From assembly GCA_003008705.1 (NCBI GenBank), contig PDUO01000027.1, positions 252,425 through 316,424 on the forward strand: DNA of 64,000 nucleotides, in the 5' to 3' direction. A program made the translations under genes and the position numbers. This stretch comes from Pezicula radicicola. Taxonomy: Eukaryota; Ascomycota; Leotiomycetes; Helotiales; Dermateaceae. Shown one piece after another: positions 31,878 to 42,842 of the stretch. The notes under the pieces were generated by a model. That model made no database searches. It saw nothing but the letters and a program-made list of their open reading frames with translations, and was not told the origin of the DNA. Each line of letters starts with the position of its first letter. Positions within the stretch are counted from its first letter, which is position 1.

Positions 31878-33976
31878 ATGCCTCCTAGGATCCCTTTCAT
31901 TGGTCGACTCAACCTGTATGAATTATACCCTTTCCTAACGACAGCTACTTGCAGATATGAAGCGGAACTTACCCACTGATCATGCTTCTAGGAGCGAGTA
32001 CATAGCCCTGGTGGGTTCTTTCTTTCTTGTTGGCTTGGAAGCCATAATAAGAATCCTTACTCTTGCGTTACGTATGTACCTATGCTTTGGTTTTAATCTT
32101 GGAATACTGCTGACCCTCATCAAGCTTCTACCATAATACAATTGTGCTATCGAGCCTCCAGACGAGTATTCAACCGATTTACATCACCGGCAGACAAGCA
32201 GTCAGAGTCCAGGAAGAAGAGTAAGGACCAGGCATATAAGATTGAAGAAGGAGCGCTGACATAGGATAGATGTCTCGAGCAAAGTTCGAGATGCTTCCGA
32301 CTTCGTTGACCTATGTGCTCTGTATGGGTACTACGCTGAAGAGCACGTCGTGCGGACCAGCGATGGATATTTACTTGGAATTCACCGACTGGGTTGGAAA
32401 AGGGGAGAAGAAGATATGAAAGTCAACAGCGGAAAGAACAGTATCAAGAAGAAGGTCGTCTACCTCCACCACGGTTTGATGATGAACAGTGAGGTTTGGG
32501 TATGCTTGACAGATGAGCAGAGATGCCTTCCATTTGTTTTGGTACAAAAGGGCTACGATGTCTGGGTAAGTGACTCTGTCACATTGAAAAGTGTTTCCCA
32601 CTGACACAGTATAGCTTGGAAACAATCGCGGAAACAAATACTCCAAAAAGTCGATCCATCACTCCCCAACGGATATACCATTTTGGAATTTCTCAATGGA
32701 CGAATTCGCTTTCTACGATATCCCAGAAACTATCCAATACGTTTTGTCTACAACTAACGCTCCATCGCTATCTTACATCGGCTTCTCCCAAGGCACAGCA
32801 CAAGCTTTCGCCACATTGGCTGTTCACCCCAAGCTCAATGAACAAGTTAATGTCTTCATCGCCCTTGCACCTGCCATGGCTCCAGCTGGTCTTTCAAATG
32901 GCATTGTGGATGCTCTTGTTAAAGCTTCACCACAAGTTCTTTACCTTCTATTTGGTCGACGCTCAATCCTTGCATCGGCAACAATGTGGCAATCTCTTCT
33001 TTACCCACCGATTTTCGTCAAAGTCATTGACATGGGTCTTTCCTTTCTCTTCGGTTGGCACGCCCGCAACATGTCGACCTCTCAGAAGCTTGCTGCTTAT
33101 CCTCATCTATATTCTTTTACTTCGACTAAATCCGTAGTCCATTGGTTCCAAATCATACGCACAAAGTCTTTCCAAATGTATGATGACGATGTCCAACCAC
33201 CTCTCACCATAGGATCAGTTTCCAAGTACACGAAAGTTGCCAAATTCCCCACTCGCAACATCAAAACTCCTATCGTACTTGTATACGGTGGTTCAGACTC
33301 ATTAGTAGACATCAATGTCATGCTGAAAGAGCTTCCGTCTCATACTGTGGCCACTGAAATCCCTCACTACGAGCACCTTGACTTTCTCTGGGCGCGAGAA
33401 GTTGAGACTCTCGTTTTCCCTCACGTTTTTGACGCTTTGGAAAGTTTCACCGATGCTGAGCATTCAAAAGAAGAGTATGCTCGCTACAGAGCGCAAAGAC
33501 ATGCGAGCCTAGGAGCCGGGCTCGGGAGGCCAGCCTTAATGGCAGCTCCATATGTAAGCGAGGACGAGCGAGGTTTAACAGCTGGCTGTCATGCGTGGGA
33601 CGATATTGCTTCCCCCGTAGCAGCCATCGAGCCACCCCGCGACTTCCCTAATATCATGGTAGGTAAAAGAGCACGCATGCAAGATGACTACGACTCGACG
33701 GCCGAAACATCTGGTTCATCACCAGTGAACTCGACACCACGCAAAACTCCTAATCGTTTAGATGGAATCAACGAGCCAAATGGGAGATCAAGTCCGGCCA
33801 GGAGTAGTAGTATCGGCAGTGCACTTAGTTTCGAGGGAAAGGTTGGAAGAGGAATTACTTTGGGGGCAGGCAAAGCCGTCAGTGGAGTTGTGAAGGGTGT
33901 GGAGACTATGGGGAATATGGCGTCTAGTGATCGGGATGATGGGGGTCAGGCGAAGAAAAAGAAGGGCAGGCGATGA
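31878..33976 (+). CDS. acid-lipase-type alpha/beta hydrolase (triacylglycerol lipase/steryl ester hydrolase)
   Basis: Five exons (31878-31915, 31992-32071, 32125-32220, 32270-32565, 32615-33976) give 623 aa. Introns are 49-76 bp, and all exons join in phase. Residues ~15-40 form a membrane anchor (Y-I-A-L-V-G-S-F-F-L-V-G-L-E). The lipase core starts with E-E-H-V-V-R-T-S-D-G-Y-L-L and the H-H-G-L-M oxyanion motif. L-G-N-N-R-G-N-K-Y-S precedes the nucleophile Ser228 in G-F-S-Q-G. The triad is completed by Asp398 (Y-G-G-S-D) and His424 (H-Y-E-H-L-D-F). This matches the yeast Tgl1/Yeh1/Yeh2 family, membrane-anchored on lipid droplets or plasma membrane, which splits steryl esters. The last ~170 residues are a disordered Ser/Pro-rich tail with a Gly-Val-rich segment and basic end, as is usual in filamentous fungi. 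Which yeast paralogue it matches cannot be decided here. Confidence 0.9.
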
Positions 33977-34785
33977 AACAGACGATGTATGCTGGTGATG
34001 TTTGATATTAAACAACATCGAATACTATGGGAGGTCAGGTGTCAGGACACGGATAGTATACCCTGGATAGACATATAGCCAGCTGAAAAGTTAACAGGCT
34101 TGGAGTTAGGAAAGGGGGAGAAAATGAGCACACAGGCCAAAGTACTGGACTCGTCCTTCACTTCCCTCAATTAGATTCCTTCTTGTCGTCCTAGAAACTT
34201 CCAGTAGAAGACTGCTGTTATAAATGCAGCTTGTGCTCATATGCCAATTGCGACAACTGGATTGCCTCTTCCTGGCTGAAAGCGGAAGTGTGTGAGTGAC
34301 CGGCGGGGTGGAGGTAGTAATATACTAGACGTCAAATATCGTAATCTAAGGAAATTGGAGTCTCGCATCCGCGTCATTGAATTTTGCCATGTCGCTTTCA
34401 AACATGCCGATCCGACCGACCGACCTGCAAACAGTGCCACCAAGAAAAAGTTAAGAGGCGCGAGGCTGTGCCAGGGCTCTTGTCTTCTTTTTTGGACTGG
34501 AATGCCCTGGTGATACCTGGTGATACAGGAACGACTTGTGGTAAATACAAGCATACTTTGGGCTCAGGCAACAGAAAAGAAACAGTACTTATATAAAGCA
34601 AGGAGAAATTCGCGTTCATTTTTGAAGCACTGTACACACCGCGTGGCACACGATCACCTTCCTCAGCGAGCATCGAGCTTTCGAAGACCCTGCATGCAGA
34701 AAACTACGGCAACTTACCACCCTATACATCATCACCTATCTATACAAAAGCAAGCCTCCAATCAGTCTTCTTTTTCTTTTTGGAT
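33977..34785. other. intergenic
   Basis: 3' region of the lipase gene and 5' region of the phosphatase gene. Short frames near 34237-34789 have no motif. No gene supported. Confidence 0.45.
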
Positions 34786-35907
34786 ATGAGCGACCTACCA
34801 ACCCACACCAAAGAGGCGGCCATGGTGCAAACAAGCCGCCCCCGATCCCGTCGTAGCATCTTCATCTATGCCATCCTCCTCCTTTCCATATTATGGCCAG
34901 CCTACTATCTACTCGCCCGCAGCCCGGCCACGGCGCTTTCCATCACCTCTGAGGGCCTCTTCGGAAATGCGAACCTTGCCGCAGAAGCCGCTCAAAACAG
35001 CCTTGCGGAAAATGAAAACGAGCATTACAAGGGCGCTGCGACTCCTGCTTTCAGCGAGTTGATACAGCTACTGGATCTGCCTGAGAAATATATGCCAGGG
35101 ACAGGCAAGAATCGAAGGGAGGGAAAATTAGTGATTGTGGGTGATGTGCATGGCATGAAGGATGAATTGGTGAAGCTGCTAGATAAGGTGAAATTTGATA
35201 AGAAGAAGGACCATTTGATACTAGCGGGGGATATGATATCCAAAGGCCCGGACTCAGTCGGTGTCGTCGACCTAGCTATGAAATTGAGCGCAACGGGTGT
35301 GCGAGGAAATCACGAAGATCGCGTATTACTTGTTCACAAAGATATGTCGAAAAAGCACCTCAATATGAAGACGCCTGGCCCTGAAGAAGATGTCACGAGA
35401 GTCGAAGATGGCCTTGAGGAATTGAGTTTCAGTAAGGGCGATTATACAGATCGGGCACTGGTTAGAGCTTTAGGCGAAGAGCGAATTCGTTGGTTACAGA
35501 AATGCCCGGTCATTTTGAGAGTTGGGCAATGCGGAACTATGGGCGAGGTAGTTGTTGTGCATGCTGGTCTTGCACCAGGGGTCAAGCTCGAAAGTCAGGA
35601 TCCGGCTATGGTCATGAATATGAGGTCCATTTCCGAGGATGGCGTCCCAAGCGATGAGCGTGATGGCAAGGCATGGCGGAAGGCATGGAACAAATACCAA
35701 AAATCACTCCCGAAAAAAGATCGCTCGACAGTTATCCACGGCCACGACTCGAAACGGGGCTTGCAGATTGAGAAATACAGTATGGGTATTGACACTAGTT
35801 GCCTCAAGGGTGGCAAGTTGACCGCTGTGGTTATTGAGGGCAAGCACACTGGTTATGAACACCGACTTGTAAATGTTAATTGTAAGGATGGGAGACGGGG
35901 TCGTTGA
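34786..35907 (+). CDS. PPN2: PPN2-like metallophosphatase (endopolyphosphatase), membrane-anchored
   Basis: A single exon of 373 aa. A basic N-terminus and one membrane helix at about 26-44 (I-F-I-Y-A-I-L-L-L-S-I-L-W) suggest a type II vacuolar or secretory membrane protein. All PPP-superfamily metal motifs are present in order: G-D-V-H-G (119-123), G-D-M (148-150) with S-K-G-P-D-S, G-N-H-E (174-177), V-H-A-G-L (258-262) and H-G-H (318-320). Yeast Ppn2 (YNL217W) is a Zn-dependent endopolyphosphatase of the vacuole with this architecture. I start at ATG 34786; the frame opens two codons earlier without an ATG. Activity on polyphosphate rather than on phosphoprotein is taken from family similarity. 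Confidence 0.88.
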   Translation: MSDLPTHTKEAAMVQTSRPRSRRSIFIYAILLLSILWPAYYLLARSPATALSITSEGLFGNANLAAEAAQNSLAENENEHYKGAATPAFSELIQLLDLPEKYMPGTGKNRREGKLVIVGDVHGMKDELVKLLDKVKFDKKKDHLILAGDMISKGPDSVGVVDLAMKLSATGVRGNHEDRVLLVHKDMSKKHLNMKTPGPEEDVTRVEDGLEELSFSKGDYTDRALVRALGEERIRWLQKCPVILRVGQCGTMGEVVVVHAGLAPGVKLESQDPAMVMNMRSISEDGVPSDERDGKAWRKAWNKYQKSLPKKDRSTVIHGHDSKRGLQIEKYSMGIDTSCLKGGKLTAVVIEGKHTGYEHRLVNVNCKDGRRGR

Positions 35908-37453
35908 ACCTACGCCCCAGAGCCTTTGGGAATGTCTGTACTTCAAGTTCGTGGGATACCATGCATTGGTGTTTTATAATTGTTTTTGAGGAGGGCTCGG
36001 TGATACCATTCAGTACTATAACTATACGGGGAAGGCGTTTTTGGCTATTTGCATCTTTCAACTGGATTGGGAGGCAAAGATACGGCTTTGCAGCCTCGGT
36101 GGCTTTGAATTTGCATTAGATTGGGGAGAGTATTAGACTGAGACAATAGATGTCATGATACAGGAAAGACATAACTATTCTTTCATAGTTGTACTATCCA
36201 TTTTGCAGAGTACAGTACACTACAACAAGCAAAGTCTCTCTACTAGTACATATGAAGTAGCAACAATAGGTAACTAACCCATTTCTATTTTCCTACTAAC
36301 AAATCAAAAGAGAGATATACAGAGAGACAGAGAAGAGAAAACAAAAGCGCAGCAAAAACAGACACATCTCCAGTCTCAATTCAATGACTGTGTAGATCAC
36401 AAGCAAGCGCAAGAATAAAAATAAAAATTCTTTTTTCTTTCCTCCCTTTCTAACTTACATGTAGAAACCACAATATTCTTTCTCTTGAAAAGGAGGGGGA
36501 GTTTGATGTGTTTTTATTTTTAAGTTCAAGGGGGGATAGAAGGGGAAGTTGTGAAACCATGTCTATTACAGATCTATCTCCCATGAGGAGTGGGGAGATG
36601 GACTAGTGATGTGGTTACATGTTTTTGTTTTGGGGGGCTTGTTGGAAAGAGGAGTTAAGAGGTGGGTTTGTTGGAGGATGTTGAGTTGGTGTGAGGTATG
36701 GGGTGTGAGGTAGAACATAGGCTGGAAATGAGATGGGAGTGTTGGATATATACAAGATAGGCCCAGGAGCACTGGTACTAATGCGTCCTGTAACAGTTAT
36801 TCAAATTACCCAAGTCAGTTACTTAAATAACTTAAACAGTGCCTCCTTGCAACGCACCAATTCAAGTATTTCTAACCTGTTTTAAGTCACCTAAAGCTAT
36901 TTTCTAACTTACTATAGTGTCATGGCCACCTACTAATATCATATACAGCACAAAGTCTAGGTATAAATCCCAGAGAAACTAAGCGAGCTGCGCCCTGTTT
37001 GGCCGGATTCCCTTTTAGGCAGCAATGCCTCACTTCACTAAGCGCAGACATCGCGGATATTTATGACTCCCTTTGTGGCACTTCACGTACAACTTCAGCC
37101 TCTATTCTTTCTCTTCAAAGAATATAAAAGTGTCCTGATTTCTTTGATTGGGGGGAAATCGTTTCCAGGTTTCAATCCAAGTTTACTTCTAGTTATTTTA
37201 TGTTGTAGTCTGTTTGGCAAACACGTGGTGTATAATCTGCGATTAATACTACTGAGGTAAGTCAAGGCAACAATATCTCTTGTCTAGGTACCTAATTCAT
37301 ACATGTCCTACTTATTCAAAACAACACATATTCCTTTTTAAACACTTAAATACACTTCCCAAGCACCTACACTCTTAATACCCAAGAAAAATATCCCTTG
37401 TTACCAAACCCCGCAGATCAAACATTCACTATCCAACTGCCCCACATCCAACA
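35908..37453. other. intergenic, with a lone minisatellite-like patch
   Basis: No gene seen. At about 36795-36840 the words CAAATTACCCAAGTCAGTTAC and AATAACTTAAAC resemble the palindromic repeat family concentrated at 39-44 kb, so this may be an outlying copy. The region 36300-36750 is A-rich then G/T-rich, with no open frame of note. Confidence 0.4.
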
Positions 37454-38936
37454 ATGTACGACTTCAATACACTCCAACTAACCATCCTCCTAGCAACCAT
37501 AGTCACAATGTCGACCCTCCTAAAAAAGGTTCGGAAAGCCGCAACAACAAACACATCCAGCAACTCCAAAACCAACTCCAAAATCAAAAACATGATGCCC
37601 AAACTCCAAGACGTAACCTATACATCCCACCCCGTCACCATCCCGCAAGACTTCCTAGCCCCACTCACAGACCCCTCCAGAATAACAGTCCAGAAAATTG
37701 ATTTCGAGAATTCGGTAATTCCGGAATATAAGGGGTTTTATGCTGTTGTTTTGGAGAATGTTTTGACTGAGGAGGAATGTGGGGAGTTGATTAGGTTTGC
37801 GGAGATGAGTGCGGGTGGTCATCGGGAGGGTAAAGATGGTGAAGATGGTGAAGGCGCTGAAGATGGCAAAGACGCGGACGATGTTGTAAGTTCTTTCCCT
37901 TCCTCCCTCTTTTCTTCTCAAATTTCTCTATTTCAAGAATCGAACAACACACAAGAAGGAAGCACAAATAATAATAACTCCCCAAAAAAAGAACCCCGCC
38001 TCAAAACCAACCTGGATACCAGCCCTAGTATCCGCTGGACCAGGCCAAGAATTCTCGGCCCCAGAATACAGAAATTCCGATCGGATAGTATGGGATAATT
38101 CAGAATTATCAAGGAGGATATGGGAGAGGTGTGCACAAGCTGAGGGGATTTGTGAGGAATTGATGGTTTTAAGGGGTGGGGAAGTGGAGCAGGGTGGTGG
38201 GAAGGATCAGGTATTGGGAGGGAGGAGGGGGAGGGATTGGAAGTTAGTGGGTTTGAATGAACGGTTGAGGTTTTTGAGGTATGGTGGGGGTCAGTTTTTT
38301 AGAGGTATGTTTTCTCCACTTCTACTTTGTTTCTTTTCTTGTTTTTTTGGTTCGTAGGGTTGGGGTTTAAAGGTTGGGTTGTTTGGGGGAGTTATTTTGG
38401 GATAAAGGAAAAAGAAAAAGAAGCATACCAAAGGACTTAAGGGACTAACTAATAGAAATTTTCTAGAACATTGTGACGGCGAATTCACATCCCCCAACGG
38501 CACAACATCCTTCTACACAGTCCACCTCTACCTAAACAATTCCCTACAAGTCCTACCATCCTACGATCCCACCTCTAAATCAAAATCAAAATTCACACCT
38601 CTCATCCCAAACTCCCAGAACTCCAACTCCACAAATCCTGCCCAACAACTCTGTCAAGGGGGAGCAACAACCTTCCATTCCCACAGATATCTCCACCAAA
38701 AAATGGATATCGACCCCAAAATAGGTCGTGTCTTGATATTTCAACAGAAGAGATTGTTGCATAGTGGGGATGATGTTATTTCTGGTACTAAGTATACTAT
38801 GAGGAGTGATTTGATGTTTGAGATGGTTGAGAGGGAAACGAAGGAGGAGGGTTGGTTTTTTCTTAAGGAGGAGGGTGGGAAGGGGGAGGGGAAAGAGGGG
38901 GAGGTTTGGGAGGAGATTTTGGAGAGGAGGGATTAA
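37454..38936 (+). CDS. 2-oxoglutarate/Fe(II) oxygenase (prolyl 4-hydroxylase-like)
   Basis: Three exons (37454-37885, 37938-38304, 38467-38936) give 422 aa; introns are 52 and 162 bp. The N-terminus has a short hydrophobic segment (L-T-I-L-L-A-T-I-V). F-Y-A-V-V-L-E-N-V-L-T-E-E-E-C begins the jelly-roll fold. Iron ligands are visible: His268 and Asp270 (H-C-D) at the start of exon 3, and His365 (L-L-H-S-G). Arg379 lies fourteen residues later (T-M-R-S-D), the position that binds 2-oxoglutarate. G-G-A-T-T-F sits between them as in P4H-type enzymes. Exon 2 includes K/Q/N-rich and Gly-rich low-complexity loops, and the C-terminus is a Glu/Gly-rich tail. Codon use changes sharply between C-rich and G-rich blocks. 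Substrate (prolyl or another side chain) is unknown. Confidence 0.85.
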
Positions 38937-39042
38937 GGTGTGAGGTGTGAGGTGGGTTTTAGATATGGAATGTGTTTAGGCTAGTTTTGTTTGTGATTTG
39001 GGCGTTTTGAGAGGGATTTTGAGATAGGAGGGTGGTTATGTT

Positions 39043-39245
39043 GGGTAACTTAGAACAAGTCAGTTACTCAGAACAAGTTGGTAACTTAGAACAAGTTGGT
39101 AACTCAGAACAAGTGGGTAACTCAAAACAACTTAGTTACCCAAAACAAGTCAGTTATCCAAAACAAGTCAGCTACCCAAAACAAGTCAGTTACCCAGTTA
39201 CCTAAAACAAGTAGGTAACTCAAAACAACTCAGCAACTCACAAAA
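39043..39245. repeat. palindromic-core minisatellite, cluster 1 (3' flank of the BTB gene)
   Basis: About eleven tandem 17-18 bp units of the form AGTTACCC-AAAACAAGT or GGTAACTC-AAAACAA, with TTA/TAA centres. Plus- and minus-oriented cores (GTTAC and GTAAC) alternate while the AAAACAA linker keeps one orientation. Copies differ by one to three bases. Confidence 0.85.
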
Positions 39246-39386
39246 TATTCCAACCAAATAATATAAATCACAATCACGCTAGTCCCAATATCGTTAGTCT
39301 ACTCCTATTTATTTCCCAATAGCGTTAGCTTCATTAACTAAAATTAACGCTAAATCACCTGACCGTGAACCCCGTGACCGTAGCTT

Positions 39387-41045
39387 TCATCCCTCCAACC
39401 AAGGCATCTCATCGTCTCCAACCTCAGTACAGGTCAAATAAGGTAAACTATCTACATCCAGATCTCTAATTAATTGCAAAAAGTCATGTAAAAGTACCTG
39501 CTTAACTACGTCTTTGACCTCCAGTTTCATCTCCTCTAATGCAACCCTTAGACATGCCTTTCCCTTTGATGACATATCGAATAAACCGTGGAAATCATCT
39601 AAAGAGTCCTGACGCAGATAGGCTGTTCCTGCTTCACCTAATTTCCTGTACAGCTCTAAACCACCGTCAGCAGCTACACGGCCTTTTCGATTGTTGATTT
39701 CCGTTGTTATCCATTGTCTAACGATTGTCAATGCCTGCCACCGATAAATGTCTGTAGCATAGTGCTTTCGTCCGGGAAGGTAATTTGGATTCGGGATATG
39801 AAGCATGCTCTCCGGGTAGAAGGAGACGATGTGGCGCTCGGTTCGAATCTTCTTATCCAGTAGCTCTTGAGCCTTCCTAGTTGCGAGAGCAGCGATTCCA
39901 GGTCCAGAAATAGCTAGATTGGCCAAATCACGCTTCTGGGCATCAGATATGCCACCAACGAGATCCCATTGACCAACCACGTGGATCATCGCCTCTCTGA
40001 AAATGGGGGGAGATCGAAGTCTGTAGGCGACGTCGGCCCAAGCGATGGGGTTCGTAGCGACTTGCTTCCAAAGGAATTGGTGAAAACGAAGGAACTGGGT
40101 TTCGACGATATGGCGGATTGAATTGAGGGCTCCGAGACGCTCGCCGAGGATGATCAAGGTCATGCAATCGTACATGGTTTGTTCGCCGTTGTTGCCTTCC
40201 TCTGGTGCTGCCATACCAACGTCCATAGAGTAGAGAGCCCGGAAAAACATGTCGTAGGTGTGGTAATAAGGAGGATCGGCTTGGAGACCATTGAGAAAGT
40301 CAGGGTTAGGAGGGAAGGCATGGTTTCGGTTCTCAATATCCTATAAAAATGGTTAGCTAGGCTGTTCCCAGAAAATTTTGAGTCGCTGAGTTGTTTTGGG
40401 CGACTAAAATGTTGAGTCGTTGGAATATTCTGAGCGACCAAGTTGTTTTGGGCAACTCAAAATTCTGAATCATCAAGATAGTTTGAGTTACCCAAAACAA
40501 CTGAGTAACCCAAATTCTGAGGCATCAAGATATTCTGAGCGACCAAGTTGTTTTGGGTTACTCAATATTCTGAATCATCAAAATAGTTTGAGTTACCCCA
40601 ATTAATTTGGTCGCTCAAATTCTGGGTAACCGACATGTTTTGAGCGACCAAGATAATCTGGGTAACTCAATTGTTTTGAGCGACTCGGACTTTTGAGTCA
40701 TTGAGTTGACTTGGGCGACCCAAAAAAATCGAAACATAGAAAAAGACAAAGGACAAAGGGGAACAAAGAGAAGAATGTACTTACAACGGCCCGAAAATCT
40801 ACGAATCTCAATCTCTCGCGATCTTCTGGTGGTATAAACATCGTGATCTTCCATCGCATTGTTTTGCCTTCCTCTCTTAGCTTTTTGGTAATTGTACGAG
40901 GAGGTGTCTCGTCAAGAAGGTTGTCGAAAAAGGTTGATGCATGTCGCAAGGTCGTGGAATGGAGTTTCCATGACCTTTTGCCTGCAGGGCATGCAATGAC
41001 TACGTCTCCATCAGAGAATCTTGGATATGAGGAAGTATCCCCCAT
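39387..41045 (-). CDS. BTB/POZ domain protein
   Basis: Two coding exons (41045-40785 and 40340-39387) give 404 aa. The first encodes a BTB start: S-D-G-D-V-V-I-A-C, W-K-L-H-S-T-T-L-R-H-A-S-x-F-F-D-N-L-L. The second continues with P-P-Y-Y-H-T-Y-D-M-F-F-R-A-L-Y, then a helical fungal-specific region and C-terminal L-L-H-D-F-L-Q-L-I. BTB proteins often act as Cul3 adaptors or dimerisation modules; no partner domain is visible. The 444-bp intron (GTAAGT to TTATAG) is far longer than others in this window and is mostly minisatellite. Short segments upstream flanked by splice signals suggest noncoding leader exons. The ATG at 41045 is chosen because M-G-D-T-S-S directly precedes the BTB fold. Confidence 0.82.
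40376..40727. repeat. palindromic-core minisatellite, cluster 2 (inside the BTB intron)
   Basis: About twenty degenerate units fill most of the 444-bp intron. Cores are GAGCGACC, GGTCGCTC, GAGTTACCC and GGGTAACTC. Linkers are AAGTTGTTTTG, AAAACAA or AAATTCTGA, so both orientations of the linker occur here, unlike cluster 1. Confidence 0.85.
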
Positions 41046-41070
41046 CCTTCTTCTTCGAGCTGGTTGTGCA

Positions 41071-41551
41071 GCTGGTTGGGAGCTTTTTGAGTCGCTGAGT
41101 TAGTTTGAGTCGCTCAAGAAAGGGAGGTTGGTATAAGCGAGATAGAAGGAATATAAAAATTCAAAGTGAAAAGGTCTAGGTAGGATGGACGATAATTGCC
41201 GATAATTGCCGACAATGTGTAGTGCATAAATAGAAGGTATACATACCTAGAAGCAAATGCGTTTTCTTGCTGGAAGGGATTTTGGTATAAAGTTTGCTGG
41301 CTACCTGTTTCTGTGAGTTGTTAGCGAAATCCTGAGCGACTCAAACTAGTTGGATAATTGGGATGTTTTGAGCGACTAACTTGTTTTGGGCGACTGGAAT
41401 AATTTGAGCGACCCAAATCAAGTGAGCGACTCAAAACAACTCAGCACCCCAAAACAACTCAGCGACCCAAAACAACCAAGCCACCGTAATGTAGCCATCT
41501 ATCAAAGTAGAAATAAATAGCTTACCTTGTATCTGATCTGAAACTCGTTGC
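41071..41551 (-). other. putative noncoding leader exons of the BTB gene
   Basis: On the minus strand two short segments are bounded by good splice signals: 41551-41526 (26 nt, TTGCAG before, GTAAGC after) and 41310-41247 (64 nt, CTCACAG before, GTATGT after). A CAACCAG acceptor at 41072-41073 leads into the BTB start exon. The intervening putative introns (41525-41311 and 41246-41072) each contain repeat units. Whether these exons are leader or coding cannot be decided from sequence. Confidence 0.35.
41086..41484. repeat. palindromic-core minisatellite, cluster 3 (putative leader introns)
   Basis: Two patches: 41086-41119 (GAGTCGCTGAGTTAGTTTGAGTCGCTC) and 41333-41484, where about nine units such as GAGCGACTC-AAACTAG, GGGCGACTGG and AGCGACCC-AAAACAAC occur. 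The last few are almost regular at 16-17 bp. The 41247-41310 stretch between the patches has none. Confidence 0.8.
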
Positions 41552-42842
41552 CTGCAATGTAAAAGGTAATAGTTAGCAAGAATGTTGTGATGTTGTTGTG
41601 AAGAGAAAAGTTAGAAGAGATAAGCGACGCAATAAGTAGTCAGAAAAGTACGCTAGTGAAAAGTCGAACATGATTCACTAAACAGATAGTGAATATAAAA
41701 GTTGACTATGCTGCCGAGAATGGAAATGACAAGCTGAAACAGTTAAGCAGTACTTACTGCTAACTAACAGCCATTTACTTTTTCTATAGAGAATAAAAAA
41801 TAATAAATAATAAATATAAATAAATATCTTATAAATAATTGTGTTGTTAGCTAAATTGTTGTTGCCCAAGAAACTTCTACTATCGACTAAGCAAAAAGAA
41901 TTGAGCAACTCAAAACAACCCAGTCGCCCAAAATCTAGGTAACCCTAAACAAGTTAGCCCCTCAGAATCTGGGTAACCAAAAACAAGCCAGTCGCCCAAA
42001 ATCTGAGTCGCTTAAAACAAGTCAGTCGCTCAGAATCTGGGTGACTTAAAGTAGTACCTGCAAAAGCACAATAACTCATAGGCTCTAAAAGCTAATAAAT
42101 AGCAAATACAACCAAATCATACTTGTACTTGGCCTTTTTTGTCTTATTATTTCTTGTTCGATTGTCTTTTGTCTAATGTTTCTTTGTTCCCGACGAGAGC
42201 ATTCAAAAACTTACAGACTCGAACTGCAGAATAGGCTAAGTGTACGGAATGTATAAATTCCAATGCTTGAGAAATTATTAAGTCGTTTAAAATACTCAAT
42301 CTAAATTGAAAGCTGAAGCGAGAGTGGTATTTTAGGGCATTTCCTTTTTTACACACACTAAAGTACAAATAGTACGGCCAGGCTTCGTGGCGTGGAAATA
42401 AGGTCTTGCCAAAGCAAAAATAAGAGAAATGATGTCGGAGAAGGTAGAATAAGTGGGTTTTTGTAACAGAGATACAAAGATGATTAACGATACTTTTGTA
42501 ATGAACAATCAAGTACTTGAAAACCACACTGTGGCATTGGTAAAAGTTGGCAACCTAGTTGCATTATAAAGTAGCTCAGTTAAATGCTCCTTGAAAATCA
42601 TTTCCTTGCAGCACATGCAACACAACTTTGTGACGCCACGCGGCTGCCTGAATAATACCACTTAGCAGAATCAGTTTCAATGAGTGCAGCCATGGCAGAG
42701 TGTCAAGATGCCCTCCACAAAAATTCTACGATTGACAGATGTCTGAAATTAAGAGCGGTGATTTATTTCAACGGTCCTTAGAATGGGCAGTCGTAGCGGG
42801 AGTTTGGATTACCATGATGCATTGCATCCTATTTACAGGGGC
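41552..42842. other. intergenic sequence with minisatellite cluster 4
   Basis: No gene that I can support. A minus-strand frame at 42147-42527 has no motif. AT-rich runs occur at 41780-41850. The repeat cluster 41901-42050 lies inside, and CACACTAAAGTACAAATAG at 42354 repeats a word seen at 25411. Confidence 0.45.
41901..42050. repeat. palindromic-core minisatellite, cluster 4
   Basis: About eight units: GAGCAACTC-AAAACAACC, AGTCGCCC-AAAATCT, GGTAACC-AAAAACAAG, GAGTCGCTT-AAAACAAG, AGTCGCTC-AGAATCTGG. Linkers alternate between AAAACAA and A(A/G)AATCT types. Confidence 0.8.

Noticed and set aside
39043..42050. CRISPR-like array
   Set aside because: Units are degenerate, spacer lengths are not uniform, spacers are themselves repeated, and the host is a fungus; this is a minisatellite.
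42147..42527. 126-codon minus-strand frame
   Set aside because: Aromatic-rich chance frame in AT-rich DNA, no motif; might at most be a leader segment of the BTB gene.
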